Notes: a model not told the origin generated them from the sequence alone. Counted from the first letter of the stretch, positions 1 to 4,870 are shown. The stretch: DNA of 5,180 nucleotides from JACCXJ01 sp052387115 (GCA_052387115.1 JBQTJM010000304.1:1-5180); one strand, 5' to 3'. Translations and numbers: made by a program.

Positions 1-325
1 TCTGCTCAGACCCGAGCACGAGGTCCTCGGGCGTCGGAGTGGCGTACTCTGTCCCCCCGATCCGTGCTGTCTTAAGCAGCTCGTCGCGGCGGCGGCGGAG
101 CTTCGCGTGGTCCCGAGCCAGATTCGTCGCCACCCGAAACAGCCAGGCGCGGGCCTGTTCGTGATTGGAGACGGGCGGCGCGCGATCGAGACGCAGATAG
201 AGATCTTGGACCAGATCCGAAGCGATCTCAGGACATCCGAGGTAGCGGGTGAAAAACCGGTGCAGCGACTCGCGCGAAGCGATGAACACGGTATAGAGCT
301 TTTGCTGCGACAGGGAGTCGGGCAT
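1..325 (-). CDS. ECF sigma-70 factor, FecI-like (C-terminus beyond window)
   Basis: This is the N-terminal 108 residues of an RNA polymerase sigma factor of the extracytoplasmic-function class. Such proteins bind core polymerase and direct it to a small regulon, often iron uptake or envelope stress. It starts MPDSLSQQKLYTVF from the ATG at 325. Region 2 is clear: the LVQDLYLRLDRAP stretch (about residues 41-53) matches the D-x-x-Q-D-x-F/Y core-binding helix, and ARAWLFRVATNLARDHAKLR (about 61-80) is the -10 recognition part. The linker follows; region 4 lies outside the window. A GGGGGA lies 12 bases before the ATG, a rather long spacing for a ribosome site. The start is 8 bases after the stop of the decayed RND gene on the same strand, so it may once have been its operon partner. 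I see no frameshift in the visible part. FecI-like assignment is by family resemblance; the regulon cannot be told. Confidence 0.85.
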   Translation of the reverse strand, partial: MPDSLSQQKLYTVFIASRESLHRFFTRYLGCPEIASDLVQDLYLRLDRAPPVSNHEQARAWLFRVATNLARDHAKLRRRRDELLKTARIGGTEYATPTPEDLVLGSEQ

Positions 326-333
326 GCAGGCGA

Positions 334-1127
334 TCAATCCCCCGCGGGCCTTGCCTTACGAGGCACGGGGCGGTCATCGCTCGAAACGGAGAGATCAAGA
401 GCGCTCGCCAGCCCCGGGCGTGTCACGCGGGATCGCAGATCTTCGACCACGGCATAACACGCCGGGACCAGGACCAGGGTCGCCGCCATCCCGCAGAGGA
501 GCCCCGCGGTCAGCGACACGGTCACCGGAACCAGGAACTTGGCCTGTTCGCTCTGTTCGAACAGCATCGGGAAGAAGCCGGCCAGGTTGGTCAGGGACAC
601 CAGGAAGATCGGGCGGAACCGGCTGCTGCACGCCTCGATGATCAGGCCAGAGGCTGGAGGCTGTAGGCCAGAGGCTCTAGGCCCTGGATCGCGATCTGCT
701 GCGCTTTCTCCTACCTCTAGCCTCCGGCCTGAAGCCTCGTACCTCGTACGTCGTCGTTTGATGTAGTCGAGTAGCACCACGGCATCGTTGACGACCACCC
801 CGCTCGCCGCGACCATGCCGACCAGCGACTGGAAGGACAGGGTTAAACCGAGCGCCCAGTGCGCCAGCACGCCGCCTAACCACGCATGAAACGCTGGGCC
901 TCCTCGCCCTCATAGGCGTGTCGCACGTGCTCGGCCAAGTCCTTGAGCCGCGATCCCAGGCGTTCGCCCTCGGGTTTGAGCCGGTAGCGGAGCTCCGGCT
1001 TGCCGGGCTTGCGTGAATCGGCGAGGTTGGCAATGCCCGGGTAGCGCGCGATGCGGGCCTTGACGGCATCGGCCACGGCGTTCAGGACCGCCGGATCTTG
1101 GGCCCGCGGCTCGACCTCGAGATCCGC
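334..1127 (-). pseudogene. RND efflux permease (HAE1/AcrB type), decayed C-terminal part
   Basis: This is the remains of an inner-membrane RND pump, a proton-driven exporter of drugs or metals that works with a periplasmic adaptor and an outer-membrane channel. The upstream piece (1127 down to a TAG at about 876) carries a periplasmic docking segment with GKPELRYRLKPEGERLG and HAYEGEEAQRFMRG. The next piece, in another frame, begins at GGVLAHWALGLTLSFQSLVGM and covers the last two membrane helices: LVGMVAASGVVVNDAVVLLDY with its GVVVND signature, and FLVPVTVSLTAGLLCGMAATLVLVPACY. Between QRFMRG and GGVLAHW the family normally has well over a hundred residues, so there is a deletion plus a frameshift near 871-880. 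A palindromic insertion (644-752) adds about 26 residues. The N-terminal half of a roughly 1000-residue protein is absent. It cannot make a working pump. Confidence 0.85.
644..752. repeat. Palindromic GAGGCT-rich repeat inserted in the RND gene
   Basis: The stretch is built from reiterated AGGCC, GAGGCT and GGAGGCT words. AGGCCAGAGGCT occurs at 644-655 and again at 665-676. The far side, about 714-740, carries the inverted words CCTCTAG, AGCCTCC, GGCCTGAAGCCTC, followed by a doubled TCGTACC/TCGTACG. Together they form an imperfect inverted repeat around a short centre containing GGATCGCGATC. In RND proteins the equivalent position, between the YIKRRR loop and the IIEACSSRFRPI segment, has about nine residues; here it has 35. 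The insertion is therefore roughly 78 bases net and keeps the reading frame open. It resembles other short interspersed palindromes that can enter coding DNA. Exact borders are uncertain. Confidence 0.6.
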
Positions 1128-1203
1128 CAGGTCCTTCTCGGTCGGCGTATGAAAGTCGGGCGAAAAATCCCCAACGTCTCCGATGTGATTGTACCAGCTC
1201 TTG

Positions 1204-1545
1204 ACCAGCTATTGGAGCATTGTCGAGAACAGGCGCCTCTCGGACGGGCGGGTGATACAGCGCCACGTGCTTTATCTAGGGGAGATCAACGCCTCGCAGG
1301 AGTGGGCGTGGCGTAAATCGATCGAGGTATTTCGAAGAGGGCGCAAGGTGCCGCGCACGCTCGCGCTATTCCCCACAGATCGGTGTGAAGGGGGTTCTGC
1401 CGGACGAAGCGGTGGTGCGGCTGCGGCTTCGTGAGTTGCGGTTATGCCGGCCCCGGCAATGGGGTGCGTGTTGGTTGGCGCTTTGGCTGTGGCAGGAGTT
1501 ACCGCACCGCTCGCGATTGACGCGGTTCGCTCTGGTTTACCGCAT
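1204..1545 (+). pseudogene. IS4/IS1634-like transposase, N-terminal remnant
   Basis: The plus strand reads YWSIVENRRLSDG, then QRHVLYLGEINASQ, then RTLALFPTDRCEG, and after a frame change DEAVVRLRLRELRLCRPR and QWGACWLALWLWQEL. This order (SIVENRR, QRHVLYLGEIN, LALFPEDR, RRPRQWGACWLA) is the conserved N-terminal region of a group of DDE transposases usually annotated as IS4 or IS1634 family. The frame break falls at a run of five G at about 1390-1394; with four G the reading CEGVLPDEAVVR would be continuous, so one extra G is the simplest explanation. The first residues are missing on the left, and the catalytic DDE domain is missing after WLWQEL. No terminal inverted repeat was recognised. 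It is a dead fragment between the RND remnant and the first toxin-antitoxin operon. The exact IS family is less certain than its identity as a transposase. Confidence 0.7.
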
Positions 1546-1563
1546 CCTGTCACGGGCTTGTTT

Positions 1564-1589
1564 GGCGGAACACCCTTCGGGCTTCCGCC
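1564..1589. terminator. Strong hairpin just past the antitoxin stop
   Basis: GGCGGAA (1564-1570) pairs with TTCCGCC (1583-1589), and an inner CCC-TTC-GGG extends the helix, giving a compact stem-loop. It begins 5 bases downstream of the antitoxin stop on the minus strand, where a transcript-end structure is expected. No T-run follows on either strand, so it is not a classical intrinsic terminator; it may instead protect the RNA 3' end or be another REP-like palindrome. Confidence 0.45.
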
Positions 1590-1594
1590 CGCGC

Positions 1595-1882
1595 TCAAGC
1601 CACCTCCGCGTGCAGCTTCAGGCCCAGCGCCCGGATGACCTTCAACACCGTGGCGAACTCGGGATTCCCTTCGGCGGACAAGGCCTTGTACAGGCTTTCG
1701 CGCCTGAGCCCGGTGGCACGGGCGAGCTGAGACATGCCTTTGGCGCGGGCGATCACGCCCAGTACATGGGCCACGAGAGCCGGATCGCCGTCTTCCAGGG
1801 CGGCCTCCAGATAGGCGGCCATGTCGGCGTCGTCCCTCAGATATTCCGCCGGATCGTAGAGATAGGTTTCGGTCTTGGCCAT
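1595..1882 (-). CDS. Antitoxin of HI1420/HigA-like addiction module, XRE type
   Basis: A 95-residue antitoxin of the family annotated as putative addiction module antidote protein, the partner of HI1419-type RelE/ParE toxins. It should bind the toxin through its N-terminal part and the operon operator through its C-terminal helix-turn-helix. The N-terminus, ETYLYDPAEYLRDDADMAAYL, has the family's typical LxDPxxYL and acidic pattern. The helix-turn-helix runs from about residue 48: MSQLARATGLRRESLYKALS, then GNPEFATVLKVIRALGLKL. I chose the ATG at 1882 over the TTG at 1888 because AGGA lies 7 bases before it. That AGGA overlaps the end of the toxin gene, whose TAG stop is 9 bases upstream, so the two were translated as a coupled pair. 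The reading frame is intact and of normal length although its toxin partner is broken. Confidence 0.88.
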   Translation of the reverse strand: MAKTETYLYDPAEYLRDDADMAAYLEAALEDGDPALVAHVLGVIARAKGMSQLARATGLRRESLYKALSAEGNPEFATVLKVIRALGLKLHAEVA

Positions 1883-1891
1883 ATTCAATTC

Positions 1892-2180
1892 CTAAAGGTT
1901 GCGCGCCAGTGCCAGCGCGGCTTGAATGTCCCGGTCTTGCGTGCGTTTGTTGCCACCGGCCAGAAGCACGATCACAGTCCGGCCGTGTTGCACGAAACAC
2001 CCGGTAGCCGGGGCCATAGTCGATCCGCAGCTCCGAGACGCCTTCGCCCACCGGCCGCACATCGCCGGAGTTACCCAGCGACAACCGGTCGATGCGCGCC
2101 TGAATGCGCACCCGAGCCTGCCGGTCACGCAGGCCCTGGAACCATTGGGCGTACTCGGCGGTTTGGCGGATTTCGAGCAT
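1892..2180 (-). pseudogene. RelE/ParE-type toxin (HI1419-like), frameshifted
   Basis: This is the toxin partner of the antitoxin just downstream. The first part, MLEIRQTAEYAQWFQGLRD then QARIDRLSLGN, GDVRPVGEGVSELRIDYGPGY, is a clear match to the HI1419-like killer protein family, whose members are about 95-100 residues and act as ribosome-linked mRNA interferases or are related to them. After GPGYRV the frame breaks at about 1991-2000. The remaining family sequence continues in another frame as FVQHGRTVIVLLAGGNKRT, then QDRDIQAALALARNL. The family normally reads YR-V-Y-F-V here; the sequence has GTGTTTCGTG, which is two bases short of that. Restoring two bases gives a 96-residue protein of normal length. 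As it stands, translation makes a product lacking the C-terminal part, where key catalytic residues usually sit, so the toxin is probably dead. A sequencing error or recoding is possible but less likely. Confidence 0.82.
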
Positions 2181-2186
2181 GGGCCT

Positions 2187-2216
2187 ACTGTATCTTATGG
2201 AATACAGTGCCGTCAA
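2187..2216 (-). promoter_or_regulatory. Promoter and palindromic operator of first toxin-antitoxin operon
   Basis: On the minus strand TTGACG (2216-2211) serves as -35, followed by an 18-base spacer and TACAGT (2192-2187) as -10. A palindrome with arms ACTGTAT and ATACAGT around 8 bases (2187-2208) covers the -10 and much of the spacer, as expected for an operator bound by the antitoxin. Transcription would begin about 7 bases beyond the -10, at or next to the toxin ATG at 2180, so the message would be nearly or fully leaderless. The elements are read directly; their function is inferred. Confidence 0.65.
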
Positions 2217-2421
2217 GCGCCCGGCACCGCGCGCCGGACCTTGAACGCCGGCCAAGAGACCCCGCTTCACGCGCGCGACCATCGACGGGCCGCAACCGGC
2301 GAGCACGGACCGCACGGCCTGGACGCGGATCATACAGCGATACCTCAAGGAATGGCGCAGCGAATAATGTCTCGATGATCCGAATTTTTGCCCACCCAGC
2401 CGCACCGCTTTTACAAGCCGG
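2217..2421. other. Intergenic stretch with no recognisable gene
   Basis: No convincing gene is visible on either strand between the toxin promoter and the first REP-like pair. One plus-strand frame is open for 41 codons (2245-2367) and ends RIIQRYLKEWRSE-stop, which looks like a genuine protein tail, but it has no start codon, no ribosome site and no family match I can name. It may be the last trace of a deleted mobile-element gene. GC content is high and there is no obvious repeat. Confidence 0.4.
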
Positions 2422-2488
2422 GGAGGGTGGGCACTTCTTTGCCCGCCAGACTCCCGTAACGGTGGGCCTCCCATCGTGCCCACCCTAT
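2422..2488. repeat. Inverted pair of REP-like palindromes, GGTGGGC family
   Basis: The left unit has GGAG as its foot, then GGTGGGCA (2426-2433) pairing with TGCCCGCC (2440-2447). The right unit is the mirror: GGTGGGC (2461-2467) pairs with GCCCACC (2478-2484) and ends CTAT. The two units face each other, the layout called BIME in enterobacteria. GGAG and GTAG feet are the known tetranucleotides beside REP hairpins mobilised by RAYT proteins. The right unit is shared with the copy at 4869. Confidence 0.65.
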
Positions 2489-2505
2489 GATGACTATGAG
2501 TGGGA
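2478..2505 (+). repeat. 28-bp exact repeat, copy 1
   Basis: These 28 bases, starting GCCCACCCTATG and ending TATGAGTGGGA, recur without mismatch at 4869-4896. The bases on each side differ between copies (T before and T after here, G before and G after there). The first third is the right arm of the REP-like pair at 2422-2488, but the match continues about 17 bases beyond the REP foot, so the conserved unit is larger than the hairpin arm. CCCAC and GTGGG inside it are inverted. Confidence 0.9.
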
Positions 2506-2513
2506 TAGCCAGC

Positions 2514-2592
2514 GTAGCCGGGACGCAATGCGATGGAATCCGGGGGTGCGCGTGCGAAGCTCCCCTATTCCGCTGCGGCGCATTCGGGCTAC
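2514..2592. repeat. Inverted pair of REP-like palindromes, GTAGCC family
   Basis: The left unit begins GTAGCCGGGACGCAATGC and closes with GCGATGGAATCCGGGG. The right unit is its mirror: CCCCTATTCCGCTGCGGC, then GCATTCGGGCTAC. Both have a GTAG foot (CTAC when inverted). The motif GTAGCC-GGA-GGAATCCGGG belongs to a repeat style that is widespread in gammaproteobacterial intergenic DNA. The element ends 4 bases before the stop codon of the second antitoxin gene on the opposite strand, the usual 3'-end position for REP sequences. Confidence 0.75.
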
Positions 2593-2596
2593 CTCG

Positions 2597-2983
2597 CTAT
2601 GGAGCCGATGATGGCACGAGGGCATCCATGTCTGCCCGCAGGGCCTCCGCCAGCTTTTTCAGGAGGCCCACGGAGGGTTCGCCTTTACCGGTTTCGATCT
2701 GAGATAGCGCCGCCGCCGAGACGCCGCACGCATCACCCAGTTGCGCCAAGGTCAGGCCACGGTATTCGCGCCAGATTTTCAAGGGGTGTTCTCCACTCAA
2801 CAAGCGGTCCAGCAACTCAGAGGGGAAGAATTCGTCGTCGCCCGCCGCAATCCGCGCCTTGGCCTCATCATAGGCACGAATATCCGCGAGCATTTCCGCC
2901 TCTTCCAAAAGCTTCTGATAATCCGCGAACGCCAGCACTGCGTACTCCGGTTTACCGTTTTTTTCAATCAGTTGGACTTTCAT
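2597..2983 (-). CDS. XRE-family antitoxin with Phd/YefM-like N-terminus
   Basis: A 128-residue antitoxin paired with the RelE-type toxin upstream. The N-terminal part, MKVQLIEKNGKPEYAVLAFA followed by DYQKLLEEAEMLADIRAYDE, resembles the DNA-binding or dimerisation part of Phd/YefM-like antitoxins. The middle, EFFPSELLDRLLSGEHPLKIW, is a linker seen in this antitoxin group. The C-terminal part is an XRE helix-turn-helix: LTLAQLGDACGVSAAALSQI, then ETGKGEPSVGLLKKLAEAL (about residues 77-116). It should neutralise the toxin and repress the operon. Its ATG overlaps the toxin stop by four bases (ATGA), so translation is coupled; GGAG lies 10 bases before the ATG. The gene is intact. The XRE assignment is firm; the N-terminal assignment is by sequence pattern only. 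Confidence 0.88.
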   Translation of the reverse strand: MKVQLIEKNGKPEYAVLAFADYQKLLEEAEMLADIRAYDEAKARIAAGDDEFFPSELLDRLLSGEHPLKIWREYRGLTLAQLGDACGVSAAALSQIETGKGEPSVGLLKKLAEALRADMDALVPSSAP

Positions 2984-3237
2984 TTGTAAACATCTCCACG
3001 GGTGCCTATTTCCAATACATGCATCAGCAATTCGTTCTCTTTGATTTCACAGATCGCGCGCCAACCCCCGATACGCAAACGCCAGCCCGATCGCCCTTCC
3101 AACCGCTTGAAGTCTCCTTGGTAGGTATAAGGCGCCTTGGCTATCTCAAGAAGCTCCGTCTGAAAACGCCGCGCCAGTGTGGCGGGGATCATGGCCAGCG
3201 CTTTGAGGGCTCGTCTATGGTACTTGACCGTATACAC
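2980..3237 (-). CDS. RelE/ParE-superfamily toxin
   Basis: An 85-residue toxin, first gene of an intact toxin-antitoxin operon. RelE-type members cut mRNA in the ribosome A site, while ParE-type members poison gyrase; this sequence is closer to RelE-like proteins annotated as type II mRNA interferases. The helical N-terminal half, KYHRRALKALAMIPATLARR and FQTELLEIAKAPYTYQGDFK, is followed by RLEGRSGWRLRIGGWRAICE and the closing strand LEIGTRGDVYK. The R-L-x-G-R-x-G-x-R-L-R and W-R motifs, and the terminal R-G-D-V-Y-K, are typical and include the basic residues expected at the active site. The start is GTG at 3237; no purine-rich ribosome site precedes it. The antitoxin ATG overlaps the stop. 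Length and motifs suggest it is functional. Confidence 0.88.
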   Translation of the reverse strand: MYTVKYHRRALKALAMIPATLARRFQTELLEIAKAPYTYQGDFKRLEGRSGWRLRIGGWRAICEIKENELLMHVLEIGTRGDVYK

Positions 3238-3243
3238 GATGCT

Positions 3244-3262
3244 ATCTTAACCAATAGTTAAG
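3244..3262 (-). promoter_or_regulatory. Palindromic operator and likely -10 of second toxin-antitoxin operon
   Basis: A perfect palindrome, CTTAAC-CAATA-GTTAAG (3246-3262), ends 8 bases before the toxin GTG. On the minus strand it runs into TAAGAT (3249-3244), a fair -10 whose start point would fall about at the GTG (3237). No good -35 is seen at 16-18 bases upstream. The palindrome is the natural binding site for the XRE antitoxin. As in the first operon, the toxin message appears leaderless. Confidence 0.5.
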
Positions 3263-3281
3263 TACGTTCCTAGCTAGCGCG

Positions 3282-3310
3282 GTAGGTTGGGCTGAGGAAC
3301 GAACCCCGAC
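3282..3310 (+). repeat. Single REP-like unit, GTAGGTTGGG family
   Basis: A GTAG foot (3282-3285) is followed by GTTGGG pairing with CCCGAC (3305-3310, one G-T pair) around the loop CTGAGGAACGAAC. The string GTAGGTTGGGCTGAGGAACG is a common type of interspersed repeat in environmental proteobacteria and some cyanobacteria. No mirror unit follows. The sigma-factor fragment begins about 7 bases later. Confidence 0.65.
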
Positions 3311-3316
3311 ATTTTG

Positions 3317-3538
3317 CGGCGCGCCCTGACCCTCCTCATCGCGACGCAACTCTCTATCGACCACGCCCGCAAGCGCACACTGCGTGCCGGCTACGAAGAC
3401 CGCTCGGCCGATCCGATCGCCGTGCCGAGCCGGGCGCCCGGATCGGAGCAGACGTGCGCATACCGACAACGGCTGGAGCGCGTCGCCTCATCCCTCGCTG
3501 AGCCATCGGGTCCGTGCCGGATGGCGCTCGAGCCCCGT
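3317..3538 (+). pseudogene. ECF sigma factor fragment (region 2.4 to start of region 4)
   Basis: The plus-strand frame reads RRALTLLIATQLSIDHARKR, then TLRAGYEDRSADPI, then SEQTCAYRQRLERVASSLAE and GPCRMALEPR. This aligns with the sigma factor at the left edge of the window: its ARAWLFRVATNLARDHAKLR and linker ending LGSEQ correspond to this IATQLSIDHARKR and GSEQ. The fragment thus holds the end of region 2, the linker and region 4.1. It lacks the N-terminal half and the region 4.2 helix-turn-helix that reads the -35 box. On the left it is bordered by a lone REP, and on the right it ends on a whole codon exactly where the 143-bp inverted-repeat element begins. There is no frameshift inside. 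It is a truncated, non-functional copy from a gene related to, but clearly diverged from, the one at 1-325. Confidence 0.75.
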
Positions 3539-3681
3539 GTAGGTCGGAACCCTCTTTTGGGTTCCGACGCAGGGGGGACGGGTGAACAGCTTTGAATCGA
3601 TAGGCCTTGCGCGATCCGTCGGTGCTTTGGGGTGTTTGGATGCTGGTTTGTCGGAACCCGATGGAGCCGGTTCCGACCTAC
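3539..3681. repeat. 143-bp inverted-repeat element (BIME/MITE-like), GTAGGTCGGAACC ends
   Basis: Perfect 13-base terminal inverted repeats, GTAGGTCGGAACC (3539-3551) and GGTTCCGACCTAC (3669-3681), enclose the element. Each end also folds on itself. The left end pairs GTCGGAACCC (3543-3552) with GGGTTCCGAC (3559-3568) around TCTTTT. The right end pairs GTCGGAACC (3650-3658) with GGTTCCGAC (3669-3677). The foot is GTAG, as in REP sequences. The middle, about 80 bases, has no recognised coding content. No target duplication is visible, although the left border cuts a sigma gene. Confidence 0.85.
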
Positions 3682-3715
3682 GATCCTACCGCGTACCGGA
3701 GAATGGTTTTTGGGC

Positions 3716-4117
3716 TTACAAGAGCTTGGCCAGCGTCGCCATGGCGCCCACCGCAACCACCAGCATCGCACCCAATTTGATTGTCATGCGGTATTCAAGG
3801 TCTTTCATGTCGCGGGCAAGCTTGGTTTCAAGCTCCTTGATGTCCTGGGTGAGATCCGAGCGGATCTGCTCGATCTTGACCTCGAGCTCCTTGATATCGC
3901 GCTTAAGTCCAGCCTCCACTTCCTTGAGTTCGCGCCTAAGTCCCGTCTCCACTTCCTTGAGTTCGCGTTTAACCTCCAGGATGTCGCGTTTCGTGGCCAG
4001 GTTGTGCTCGATGAACTCCGCCTCGGCACTGGCCAAGGCCTCGGCCTGCTGCTCGGTGAACCCGGCTTCCTTGAGGCGTTTGGCAAATTTAAGGGTATCG
4101 AAGGCGATGGCGTTCAT
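3716..4117 (-). CDS. DUF1640 (CCDC90-like) coiled-coil membrane protein
   Basis: A 133-residue protein of the DUF1640 family, bacterial relatives of the mitochondrial CCDC90/MCUR1 coiled-coil proteins; no defined bacterial role is known to me. The N-terminal head, FDTLKFAKRLKEAGFTEQQA then EALASAEAEF, is the family signature. A long coiled coil follows (about residues 35-110), built from 11-residue units beginning RELKEVETGL, RELKEVEAGL and RDIKELEVKI. A single C-terminal helix, MTIKLGAMLVVAVGAMATLAKLL-like in hydrophobicity (the last 20 or so residues), should anchor it in the inner membrane. I chose the ATG at 4117 over the one at 4165 because family members start right before the FDT-K-F motif and because a promoter at 4149-4177 would begin the transcript near 4142. 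No good ribosome site precedes the ATG. The gene stands alone between two inverted-repeat elements and is intact. Confidence 0.85.
   Translation of the reverse strand: MNAIAFDTLKFAKRLKEAGFTEQQAEALASAEAEFIEHNLATKRDILEVKRELKEVETGLRRELKEVEAGLKRDIKELEVKIEQIRSDLTQDIKELETKLARDMKDLEYRMTIKLGAMLVVAVGAMATLAKLL
3881..3979. repeat. 33-bp tandem repeat inside the DUF1640 coiled coil
   Basis: The string CTCCACTTCCTTGAGTTCGC occurs at 3914-3933 and 3947-3966, exactly 33 bases apart, with a more diverged unit on the low-coordinate side around 3881. Each unit encodes one 11-residue turn of the coiled coil. The near identity of two units at DNA level suggests recent duplication of a repeat unit. Confidence 0.7.
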
Positions 4118-4148
4118 GGCGGTGGAAATGGCCCAGAGCCGTAGCGCA

Positions 4149-4177
4149 AGCATAGCGCATTCCATGCCCTACGTCAA
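4149..4177 (-). promoter_or_regulatory. Sigma-70 promoter for the DUF1640 gene
   Basis: On the minus strand TTGACG (4177-4172) and TATGCT (4154-4149) are 17 bases apart, a good vegetative promoter. The start point would be near 4142, giving a leader of about 25 bases before the ATG at 4117 and placing the upstream in-frame ATG at 4165 outside the transcript. Confidence 0.6.
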
Positions 4178-4245
4178 ACGCGAACTGAGAAATTACGGAC
4201 CTAATCATCTAGCCAAACATATCTGAAATTTTCCACTCCAGAAAT

Positions 4246-4387
4246 GTAGGGTGGGTTCGGCATGCCCTTTTATGCCGCAACCCACCGACTTGGCCCGCGC
4301 AGCGGGCCTCCTTCCCAAGCCGTACTCCAACCGCCGGCCGACGGGTTGGTGGGTTACGCCGCAAACAGCGCGGCTAACCCACCCTAC
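4246..4387. repeat. 142-bp inverted-repeat element (BIME/MITE-like), GTAGGGTGGGTT ends
   Basis: Terminal inverted repeats TGTAGGGTGGGTT (4245-4257) and AACCCACCCTACA (4376-4388) are perfect. Each end is a self-folding REP-like unit: GGTGGGTT with AACCCACC (4279-4286) on the left, and GGTGGGTT (4348-4355) with AACCCACC on the right. The middle has a third hairpin, GGCCCGC-GCA-GCGGGCC. The foot is GTAG. Size and plan are almost the same as the element at 3539-3681, with different arm sequences. It lies between the DUF1640 promoter and the third sigma gene. Confidence 0.85.
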
Positions 4388-4472
4388 ATCTTATCCGAAG
4401 TGCGAGAGGGCCTGTGCGTTTCTTGGAGTCGTTTTGTCCAACACTCAAGACGTGAGTATCTAGACCGAGAGC

Positions 4473-4870
4473 ATGGCGTCTATCAATACCTGGTCCGCAG
4501 CTCTCAGGATCTAGCTAGTAGCCAAGAGCGGGAGCTTCATCCGTGGCTGCTCGGCTGGCTGCGGAGCGAGTCGCCTGCCGTTTTCTCACCGAAGATCATT
4601 TTCTTCGAGTCATCGCCGCGCGGGATGTGCACACCATCCGCGAACCCCGCCTATCTCATCACCATTGCCCATGGCCTCATCGTCAACCACCGGCGGCGGA
4701 GCGCGATCGGGCGAGCCTACTGGGAGGCCCTGACGGCGCGGCCCGAAGGGCTGGCGCCCTCGCCCGAGGCGCATGCGCTTATCGTCGAAACCTTGGTGGA
4801 GATCGATGCCTTGCTCGACAGGCTGCCTGCCAAGGTGCGCGGCGCGTTTCTCATGGCCCAACTGGACGGC
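4473..4870 (+). pseudogene. FecI-like ECF sigma factor, frameshifted and truncated
   Basis: A decayed iron-starvation-type sigma factor spread over three frames. It may begin MASINTWSAALRI (ATG at 4473), where a TAG at 4512 ends the frame. It resumes as ELHPWLLGWLR, shifts to CRFLTEDHFLRVIAARDVHT and IREPR, and shifts again at about 4647-4651 to YLITIAHGLIVNHRRRSAIG, then RAYWEALTARPEGLAPSPEA and HALIVETLVEIDALLDRLPA, ending KVRGAFLMAQLDG. The family normally reads IREPRAYL; CGCCTAT here lacks two bases. Several residues between WLLGWLR and LTEDHF are also lost. Region 2 and region 4.1 are recognisable, but the region 4.2 helix-turn-helix (usually LTYAEIAERLGVS) is missing because the 28-bp repeat begins right after LDG. 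It is of a different subgroup from the other two sigma genes in this window. Confidence 0.82.

Noticed and set aside
1991..2000. Programmed ribosomal frameshift in the toxin gene
   Set aside because: No slippery heptamer, stop-adjacent signal or stimulatory hairpin is evident, and a simple two-base loss explains the break.
2245..2367. A 41-codon plus-strand frame ending RYLKEWRSE
   Set aside because: The ending looks protein-like, but there is no start codon, ribosome site or family match, so no gene is called.
1272..2528. A 418-codon open frame on the minus strand and a 408-codon frame on the plus strand over the same area (1385-2611)
   Set aside because: They run across the antitoxin, the toxin, the transposase remnant and repeats. 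Only short parts match known families (the toxin head at 2180-2000 and the transposase part at 1385-1500). The rest is GC-driven open frame.
2422..2592. Possible CRISPR-like array of palindromic repeats
   Set aside because: The repeats are of different sequence, inverted to each other and not regularly spaced, and no cas gene is present; REP pairs explain them better.
3582..4226. A serine-rich 214-codon plus-strand frame
   Set aside because: It is the antisense shadow of the DUF1640 coiled coil; the minus-strand reading has family signature, promoter and membrane helix.
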